Shown in pieces: positions 58,502-64,000 of a DNA stretch of 64,000 bases (positions are counted from its first letter, which is position 1; the number at the start of each line of letters is the position of its first letter). A program made the position numbers and the translations under genes. A model generated the notes under the pieces. The model saw only the letters and a list, made by a program, of their open reading frames with translations, was not told the DNA's origin and did no database searches. Source of the DNA: Oscillospiraceae bacterium (lineage in GTDB: Bacteria > Bacillota > Clostridia > Oscillospirales > Acutalibacteraceae); contig SVOW01000005.1 in assembly GCA_015066175.1 (NCBI GenBank), positions 1-64,000 on the forward strand. The letters run 5' to 3'.

Positions 58502-60037
58502 GTGAAATTGAGAAACTCCAAGGCAACTGACGTCAGAGAAAAACTTACACTTGTTGAATATGCGGCTTTTTCTATTGATAGGGTAGGGCAGAATCTGAAA
58601 TCTGCTCTTACAAGCACAGTCGGAGGGCTTTTTGTTTCAACATATCTCGGCTTAAGCAAAGAAGCGTTTCTTACTTATAGTACAATCGTACTCGTTTTAA
58701 GCTTTTGGGATATTTTCAATGACGTGCTTGTAGGCAACATTATTGACCGCCGAAGAAAAAGCGACAAGCGATGGGGCAGATTCAAGCCTATTCTGTTATG
58801 GCTTCTGATTCCTATGGCCTTCCTTTCAATAGCAGGCGCAGTGCCTCTTAAAGATTTCTTCCCGCAGATGGGCGATACCTTCAAGGTTGTTTACCTTGTA
58901 ATTCTTTACCTTGTGAACGATATGGTTTCTACATTCTATAATGCGGCACTTACTGCTCTTAACGCAAGGCAGACAGCAGATAATACAGAGCGTGGTTATC
59001 TTTCAGGTATCGGCGGAATCATCGGCTCTGTAATCGGCGGCAGCGGCACATACGTATTGGCTATTGTTGCGGCAGTTATTCCCAGCATAAACGAAGCAGA
59101 AAGATATTTCTACGGAATGCTTTTCTTCAGCATAATTGCAGTTCCTGCAACGCTCTTCAATATTGCAGTTACAAAAGAAAGAATTGTAGAGCCTGAAAAA
59201 ATTGAAGTGCCGCCTTTAAGGTCGGTTTATTCTCAGGTGCTCAAAAATAAACCTCTTGTACTTATTACTATCTCTGATGTTCTTGGCGCAGGTATGAGTA
59301 TAGGATATGGTTTCCTGATTTATGTTTTCAGGGCTTGTTTTTCTGATGTTACTCTGCAGATTTCCGTTTTTGGATTTAATATCGGAGATAAGCTTCAGGG
59401 TTTTGAAGCGATTATGGCGGCTTGCTCTGCGGCAACAATTGTTCCTACATTTGCTTCTTTGCTTTTAGCACCTATTGTAAGAAAATGGATTGCAGATAAA
59501 CCGCTTTATATACTTATGAAATTCTGGACATTCTTCTGCTATACAGGAATGTTTATAACAACTTTCCCCATTACAAATTTTACTCCCACACAGCTTTTCT
59601 GGAGAATAACCTTCTGGTACGCTTTACATGGCCTTACAACAGGTTTCTATTCGGTTATTCCCAATATGCTTCAGCTTACAGCATATGACTACGGCGAATA
59701 CAAATTCGGCCAGCGTAATGAGGCAACTGTAAGTGCTGTTAAATCTACTCTTTCAAAAATTGTTGGTTCATTAGGCAACTATGCTTCCACATGGTGCCTT
59801 GCACTTATAGGTTATGTAGAAACAGGCGCACAGGTTGCAAACATTACTACAGATACAAAGCAGTGGCTTGTGACTCTCTTTGCAGTATTCCCTGCAGTTT
59901 CTTCACTGCTTGCGATTGTGCCTATGTTGTTCTATAAACTTGGCGGTAAAGAGCAGAAAAAGATGGTTGAAGAGCTTAATATCCGCCGTCAGGAAACTCT
60001 TGACGATATGAATAAAGAAGAAGTTGAGGTTAAATAA
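58502..60037 (+). CDS. GPH-type MFS sugar transporter
   Basis: The start is most likely a GTG at 58502, 7 nt after GGGGGT; the ATG at 58487 overlaps that site. 511 residues, about 12 helices, of the glycoside-pentoside-hexuronide symporter family: IIDRRRKSDKRWGRFKP is the family loop after helix 3. It ends in a short charged tail (EQKKMVEELNIRRQE) unlike the long tail of the transporter at 42.5 kb. It shares one base with the next gene, a secreted glycosidase-like protein, suggesting a sugar-capture pair. Confidence 0.87.
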   Translation: MKLRNSKATDVREKLTLVEYAAFSIDRVGQNLKSALTSTVGGLFVSTYLGLSKEAFLTYSTIVLVLSFWDIFNDVLVGNIIDRRRKSDKRWGRFKPILLWLLIPMAFLSIAGAVPLKDFFPQMGDTFKVVYLVILYLVNDMVSTFYNAALTALNARQTADNTERGYLSGIGGIIGSVIGGSGTYVLAIVAAVIPSINEAERYFYGMLFFSIIAVPATLFNIAVTKERIVEPEKIEVPPLRSVYSQVLKNKPLVLITISDVLGAGMSIGYGFLIYVFRACFSDVTLQISVFGFNIGDKLQGFEAIMAACSAATIVPTFASLLLAPIVRKWIADKPLYILMKFWTFFCYTGMFITTFPITNFTPTQLFWRITFWYALHGLTTGFYSVIPNMLQLTAYDYGEYKFGQRNEATVSAVKSTLSKIVGSLGNYASTWCLALIGYVETGAQVANITTDTKQWLVTLFAVFPAVSSLLAIVPMLFYKLGGKEQKKMVEELNIRRQETLDDMNKEEVEVK

Positions 60038-61428
60038 TGGAAAAGGTTTTAAGTTTCTTCCTTGCGGTGTTGACTTTTCTTTTTCCTTGTATCGGAAGTG
60101 CTCCTGAAAAGGATGATTATTTTGAAGACGACCCTCAGTATGTTGTTTTTATGGTTACAAATGTTCACTACAAAGACCTTGAACCATATGTAAAACAAAT
60201 GGTTGAACTTCACGGTGAGATTGATCCGGATTCAAAACGAATGTATGCTTTTGGTGTTGTAGGTCCGATGTGCCTTACTCAATCAATTGAAGAAATGAAT
60301 GAGGAAGTCAATCACGTTTTCGCCCTTGCGGAAAAATATAATGTGCCTGTTTTCTTCCAAATGGATGACTGCACAAACTATTCAACGTATTTTGGTGACG
60401 GTGCAACTACAGATGACGAAGGTAATAAATTTTACAACGACCCTGAAATGTGCGAATGGGTTGCATTTCCTGACGAAAATGAAAGTTGGGGCGGGGAGAA
60501 ATACGGAATGTTACCTCGTTGGCATTGTGACTGGAGTGGTGTTCCTTTTGCAACAGCAGGAGGTTTTCCTTGTTTCAACTCTGAAAAATATCTTGAGTGG
60601 TATTCAAATCAGGTTGAAAAAGGTTTTATAAAGCCTTTACTTGAAAATTATGCAAGACTTAAAGAAGCGGGCAAAGGTTATCTCTTTGCAGGAGTAAATA
60701 CAGGATGGGAAACACAGATTCCTGATTACACAGGCTCTGATTACGCTTCAATGGAAGATTTTGAAAGAGCACAATACGGTATGCACGCTCTTTATAATTT
60801 AGGCTACACAGAAGACAGCCTTAAAAAAGAAGCACGCAAACGCTTTATGAGTGTGCGTGACCTGACAAAAGAGCTTCTATATGGTGTGCTTGCAGATTAT
60901 ATTGAATTCACCTGCAAAATGTTTTTTGATGCAGGAATTGAAAGACATAAGATTTTTTCTCATATTGTGTCCCTTTCATCTTATACAGAAGAATACAGCA
61001 CAACAAGACCTCCTGTGTGGGTTTGTATAAACGATTACTGTACTCCCGGCTGGACAATGAGTCCCAAAACCTGCCCTTATGACCTGGATACACTTTATCT
61101 TAATCTTGCACAAAACGGCAGAAACGAATATGCTAATGCAGAAGGGTATGCTCATTATGAAAATGAAGAAATCTGCAGAGAATATTTCAAAGAAAGCCTT
61201 TTAGGTAACGCAAAAATTATAACTGTTTATGGTTACGACCAGGAAACAGGTCCTTACGGTTATGTGAAAAGTGAAGATTTCTATTTTGTGAAAGTTACAA
61301 AAGAATGGCTTAACTATCAATTAGGTGAGGAATACAGTTGGACTGAACGTCCTGAATTATCAGAAGAATACGGTGGTCCAAAATGGTTTGCAGAGTTAAA
61401 AATTAAAATAAAAAAGTTGTTTAAATAA
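60037..61428 (+). CDS. Exported TIM-barrel-like protein, candidate glycosidase
   Basis: 463 residues with a hydrophobic signal segment (LSFFLAVLTFLFPCIGS) and a Cys at 18 that could be lipid-modified, although the lipobox is imperfect. The body is rich in Trp/Tyr/Asp, with blocks such as FQMDDCTNYSTY near 107, WHCDWSGVPF near 168, FAGVNTGWETQIPDY near 218 and ENEEICREYFKES near 370, which resemble aromatic- and acid-rich carbohydrate-active sites in a TIM barrel. I cannot place it in a GH family. It is coupled to the GPH transporter by a one-base overlap, supporting a role in releasing or binding the transported sugar. Confidence 0.6.
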   Translation: MEKVLSFFLAVLTFLFPCIGSAPEKDDYFEDDPQYVVFMVTNVHYKDLEPYVKQMVELHGEIDPDSKRMYAFGVVGPMCLTQSIEEMNEEVNHVFALAEKYNVPVFFQMDDCTNYSTYFGDGATTDDEGNKFYNDPEMCEWVAFPDENESWGGEKYGMLPRWHCDWSGVPFATAGGFPCFNSEKYLEWYSNQVEKGFIKPLLENYARLKEAGKGYLFAGVNTGWETQIPDYTGSDYASMEDFERAQYGMHALYNLGYTEDSLKKEARKRFMSVRDLTKELLYGVLADYIEFTCKMFFDAGIERHKIFSHIVSLSSYTEEYSTTRPPVWVCINDYCTPGWTMSPKTCPYDLDTLYLNLAQNGRNEYANAEGYAHYENEEICREYFKESLLGNAKIITVYGYDQETGPYGYVKSEDFYFVKVTKEWLNYQLGEEYSWTERPELSEEYGGPKWFAELKIKIKKLFK

Positions 61429-61438
61429 TGATTATAGA

Positions 61439-61474
61439 ACAGTGGCGGTGGAAACATTGTCACTGTTGTTTTTA
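61439..61474 (+). terminator. Terminator after the glycosidase-like gene
   Basis: ACAGTG..GTCACTGT stem with an internal loop, followed by TGTTTTT. Confidence 0.6.
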
Positions 61475-61529
61475 TGTCAAAATATAATAATTTATTTTAA
61501 TAATTTTTTAAATTTGTTAATAATTTTTA

Positions 61530-61558
61530 TTGACTATTGAAAAAGATGGTGATAAAAT
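61530..61558 (+). promoter_or_regulatory. Promoter of the secreted EEP-fold gene
   Basis: TTGACT at 61530-61535, 17-nt spacer, TAAAAT at 61553-61558. Confidence 0.65.
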
Positions 61559-61588
61559 ATTCCTGAAAATTTTAAGGTGGTGTATCAA

Positions 61589-62692
61589 ATGAAATTTTAC
61601 AAATCAATTATTTCTGTTTTGCTTGTGGTTGTGCTGGCTTTTTCAGGTTTTGCAATAACTTCTTTGGCTGAGGAACAGACTCCTGAAACAGACGCTCCTG
61701 TTGTTGATGTTCCTGCAGAAGACAATTCAATTACAGTTAAAATGATGAACTACAATGTTGCAGGTATGCCCAATTTCAGCGGCAAAGATGTGCCTGAATG
61801 TCAGAGATTTATCGGTAATTACATTGTTGAAAACGGTTTCGACATTGTTGCAACTCAGGAAGATTTCGGCTATAACAGAATTCTTTATGAAAGCATGACA
61901 GGATATGAATATCGTACATGCCACACAGGCTCAATCCCCGGCGGCGACGGACTTAATATCTATACAAAATCAATGCCGATTTATAATGAAAAACGTGAAC
62001 AGTGGCATCGTGCCTATGGCTCAATTTCTGAAGGTGACCTGCTTACTCCTAAAGGTCTTCAGTATGCAGCTATCGATATCGGCGATGGCATAATCATCGA
62101 TTTCTATAATATTCACGCTGATGCATTTGATACAAAGGGCTCTCAGGAAGCGCGTTACAACAACTATATGCAGCTTGCAACTCTTATTGAGCAGAATTAC
62201 AAGAAAAATAACCGTCCCGTTATTGTTACAGGTGACTTCAACCATTATCTCCATGCAACAGAAGTTAACTCAGATCAGTACAAAATTTTCCATAAATTCT
62301 GTGGCCTTAAAGATGCCTGGGTGGAAATTCATAACAACGGCAATTACGAAGATTTTTCTGAGTGGTTGGCAAAAGGTATAAGCCCTTGGGGTAATTGGGA
62401 TTCAGTTGAAAAATTCCTCTATAAAGATGGTGGTGGAGTTTCTGTTGAAATTCTTTCTCAGGAATTCAAGTGGATTACAGACGAAAACGGCACAAATATG
62501 TCTGACCACGCAGCAGCAGAAGTTGAATTCAAATTTACAAAAACAGAAAATTTTGTCGAAAACACTCAGGAGCTTGAAGTGAAAAAACTTACTAACCCTT
62601 TAACGATTGTTCTTAATACAATCAGGTGGGTATTTAAGGATTTAGTTCACATTCTTTCACATTTTGAAGAGCTTCTTGCATTCCTCGGTTAA
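61589..62692 (+). CDS. Secreted endonuclease/exonuclease/phosphatase-family enzyme
   Basis: ATG at 61589 follows AAGGTGG; 367 residues with a signal peptide (KSIISVLLVVVLAFSGFA, cleavage near SLAEE). The DNase I-like fold motifs are in order: MMNYNVAGMPN, ATQEDFG with catalytic Glu, YNIHADAFDT, GDFNHYLH with Asp/Asn, and the final SDHAAAEVEF with the catalytic Asp-His. It could be a secreted nuclease, sphingomyelinase or phosphoinositide-type phosphatase. The last 40 residues form amphipathic helices that may touch membranes. Monocistronic. Confidence 0.87.
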   Translation: MKFYKSIISVLLVVVLAFSGFAITSLAEEQTPETDAPVVDVPAEDNSITVKMMNYNVAGMPNFSGKDVPECQRFIGNYIVENGFDIVATQEDFGYNRILYESMTGYEYRTCHTGSIPGGDGLNIYTKSMPIYNEKREQWHRAYGSISEGDLLTPKGLQYAAIDIGDGIIIDFYNIHADAFDTKGSQEARYNNYMQLATLIEQNYKKNNRPVIVTGDFNHYLHATEVNSDQYKIFHKFCGLKDAWVEIHNNGNYEDFSEWLAKGISPWGNWDSVEKFLYKDGGGVSVEILSQEFKWITDENGTNMSDHAAAEVEFKFTKTENFVENTQELEVKKLTNPLTIVLNTIRWVFKDLVHILSHFEELLAFLG

Positions 62693-62704
62693 TCTGAAAA
62701 ATAT

Positions 62705-62739
62705 AAGTTGTTGGTTGAAAAATCAGCAACTTTATTTTT
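62705..62739 (+). terminator. Terminator after the EEP-fold gene
   Basis: AAGTTGTTG / CAGCAACTT stem followed by TATTTTTG. Confidence 0.65.
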
Positions 62740-62773
62740 GTTTACTTATAATAAAAATCTGTGTGTAAAGTGC

Positions 62774-62802
62774 ATTGACGATAAATATGTTTTGTGATAG
62801 AA
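62774..62802 (+). promoter_or_regulatory. Promoter of the Gfo/Idh/MocA gene
   Basis: TTGACG at 62774-62779, 17-nt spacer, TAGAAT at 62797-62802. Confidence 0.6.
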
Positions 62803-62836
62803 TATCGTCAGTTGATTTTTAAGAGGTGTATTTTAA

Positions 62837-63847
62837 ATGAAAAAGAAATTAAAGGTTGCAAACATCGGTATGAAATTCGGTATGTGCCACGTTGAAGGTG
62901 CACTGAATTGCGAAGATGCGGAAATTGCAATAATCTGCGACAGTAACGAAGAAAACCTGCGTTTTGCAGGCGAAAGATATAATATCCCTGAAGAAAAATG
63001 GACAACAGACTATATGGATATCGTGAATAACGAAGATATCGATGTGGTTACAGTTGCAATTCCTGACCAGCAGCACAAGCAGGTTTCGTGCGATTTGCTC
63101 AGAGCAGGCAAGCATGTTCTTTGCGAAAAACCCCTTGCTTTAACAAGAGAAGATATTGAAGAAATTGTAAAAGTTGCTGATGAATCAGGTGCAAAATTTA
63201 TGGTTGGTCAGATTTGCAGATTCACACCTGCTTTTGAAAAAGCAAAAGAAATTATCGAAGCAGGCACTCTCGGCGAATTGTACTTTGTTGAATCAGAATA
63301 TGCACACGACTATATGCTTATTCAGGAGCCCTGGAGATGTGACCCCAAACGTCATGGCGTAATCGGCGGAGGCTGCCATGCCGTTGACCTGTTAAGATGG
63401 CTTGCAGGCGACCCTCAGGAAGTTTTCGCTTACGGCACCCACAAGCTTCTGCCTCACGTTACATATGACGATGCAACAATTGCAGTTATGAAATTTGACG
63501 AAAATCTTGCAGGTAAAGTTTTTGTTTCAACAGGCTGTAAACGTGACTACACAATGAGAACCGTCATCTACGGTACAAAAGGCACTCTCATCTGCGACAA
63601 CACTTCTCCCACAATGACACTCTTTACTGTTGATGAAAATCAGGTTACAAAAGACCCTGAAACACTTCCCATCGAAGTGAATAACCACAACGCTGTTAAA
63701 GAATTTGCTGTGTTTGCAGATGCTATACTCAACAACAAACCTGTTCTTACTGACGCAAGAGAAGGTGCAAAGACTGTTGAAGTGTGCCTTTCAATTGTTA
63801 AATCTGCAACCACAGGCAAGCCCGTAAAACCTGATTATAATTTTTAA
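62837..63847 (+). CDS. Gfo/Idh/MocA-family oxidoreductase
   Basis: 336 residues; ribosome site AAGAGGTG. An N-terminal Rossmann domain (VANIGMKFGMCHVEGA, unusually starting after a short Lys-rich end) is followed by the family motif CEKPLAL near residue 96 and the substrate-side GGGCHAVDLLRWLAGDP near 177, with the catalytic His. NAD(P)-dependent oxidation or epimerisation of a sugar or inositol is the likely reaction; substrate is unknown. It is followed after 21 nt by a HAD-hydrolase gene, which may be co-transcribed. Confidence 0.9.
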   Translation: MKKKLKVANIGMKFGMCHVEGALNCEDAEIAIICDSNEENLRFAGERYNIPEEKWTTDYMDIVNNEDIDVVTVAIPDQQHKQVSCDLLRAGKHVLCEKPLALTREDIEEIVKVADESGAKFMVGQICRFTPAFEKAKEIIEAGTLGELYFVESEYAHDYMLIQEPWRCDPKRHGVIGGGCHAVDLLRWLAGDPQEVFAYGTHKLLPHVTYDDATIAVMKFDENLAGKVFVSTGCKRDYTMRTVIYGTKGTLICDNTSPTMTLFTVDENQVTKDPETLPIEVNNHNAVKEFAVFADAILNNKPVLTDAREGAKTVEVCLSIVKSATTGKPVKPDYNF

Positions 63848-63868
63848 TGTTGATACAGAAGTGATAAA

Positions 63869-64000
63869 ATGAAATTTATCGGCAGTGATTACGATGGTAC
63901 ATTAAACCACGGCGGAATTGATGAAACAAAAAAGCAGGCAATTGAAAAATGGCGTAAAGCGGGCAATGTTTTTGCCGTTATAAGCGGCAGATGTGTGGCA
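63869..64000 (+). CDS. HAD-superfamily (Cof-type) hydrolase, partial
   Basis: ATG at 63869; 44 codons are present before the window edge, so the gene is truncated here only by the window. FIGSDYDGTLN near residue 3 is the HAD nucleophile motif (Asp-x-Asp-Gly-Thr), and VISGRC is the start of motif II. These are features of the Cof/sugar-phosphatase branch. It probably dephosphorylates a sugar phosphate, together with the upstream oxidoreductase. Confidence 0.8.
   Translation, partial: MKFIGSDYDGTLNHGGIDETKKQAIEKWRKAGNVFAVISGRCVA

Overview
The window looks like chromosomal DNA of a low-GC, anaerobic Firmicute of the class Clostridia, most likely a gut Oscillospirales/Ruminococcaceae-type lineage. 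Support comes from strong AAGGAGG/AAGAGGTGG ribosome sites, sigma-A promoters with a 17-bp spacer at nearly every transcription unit, a YlmC/YmxH sporulation protein, a T-box leader, a desulfoferrodoxin domain, many glycoside hydrolases, and secreted Cys/His repeat proteins. The genus is inferred from family content only.

Layout. 1-4.6 kb: short single-gene modules, each with its own terminator and promoter: two unknown proteins, an XRE regulator fused to a desulfoferrodoxin domain, a CPBP protease and a small membrane protein, with duplicated 3' tails and intergenic repeats between them. 4.6-8.8 kb: M20 peptidase and glycosyltransferase, divergent from a B12-binding radical SAM enzyme. 8.9-14 kb: a zinc-ribbon protein, then an MFS permease / GH106-like hydrolase / phosphodiesterase operon with a dyad over its start site. 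14-24.5 kb: MBL-fold hydrolase, secA, AlaX-type editing protein with a GDSL hydrolase, and a marR / heterodimeric ABC exporter operon. 24.5-31.4 kb: GH36 alpha-galactosidase, two rRNA methyltransferases, aldo/keto reductase, GH78-like protein. 31.5-42.4 kb: tRNA-Gln, sugar isomerase, metA (predicted acetyl-CoA type), a 1412-residue secreted repeat protein, and a five-gene minus-strand operon from ymxH to a zinc-ribbon/solute-binding fusion. 42.5-46.2 kb: GPH-type transporter with a long cytosolic tail, then DUF1292, a probable 6S RNA and a small propeller-like gene on the minus strand.

46.38-47.56 kb is the most unusual segment. A perfect consensus promoter (TTGACA-17-TATAAT) and a strong terminator bracket about 1.15 kb with no ordinary gene. 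It holds twelve spaced copies of AGGTGRKTCC, every one followed by an in-frame stop within a few codons. The motif is complementary, with one bulged base, to the conserved single-stranded 3' tail of bacterial 16S rRNA. I propose it as a new non-coding or micro-ORF RNA that may contact ribosomes.

47.6-64 kb: a short inverted-repeat element, an orphan trpB under a tryptophan T-box, a fructokinase-like gene, an Ig-like membrane protein, D,D-carboxypeptidase, pgi, a small P-loop protein, then the DUF177-rpmF-DUF512-der housekeeping run, a GPH transporter with a secreted glycosidase-like protein, a secreted endonuclease/phosphatase-fold enzyme, a Gfo/Idh/MocA oxidoreductase and the start of a HAD hydrolase cut by the window edge. 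The recurring theme is carbohydrate uptake and breakdown mixed with core translation, secretion and RNA-modification genes.
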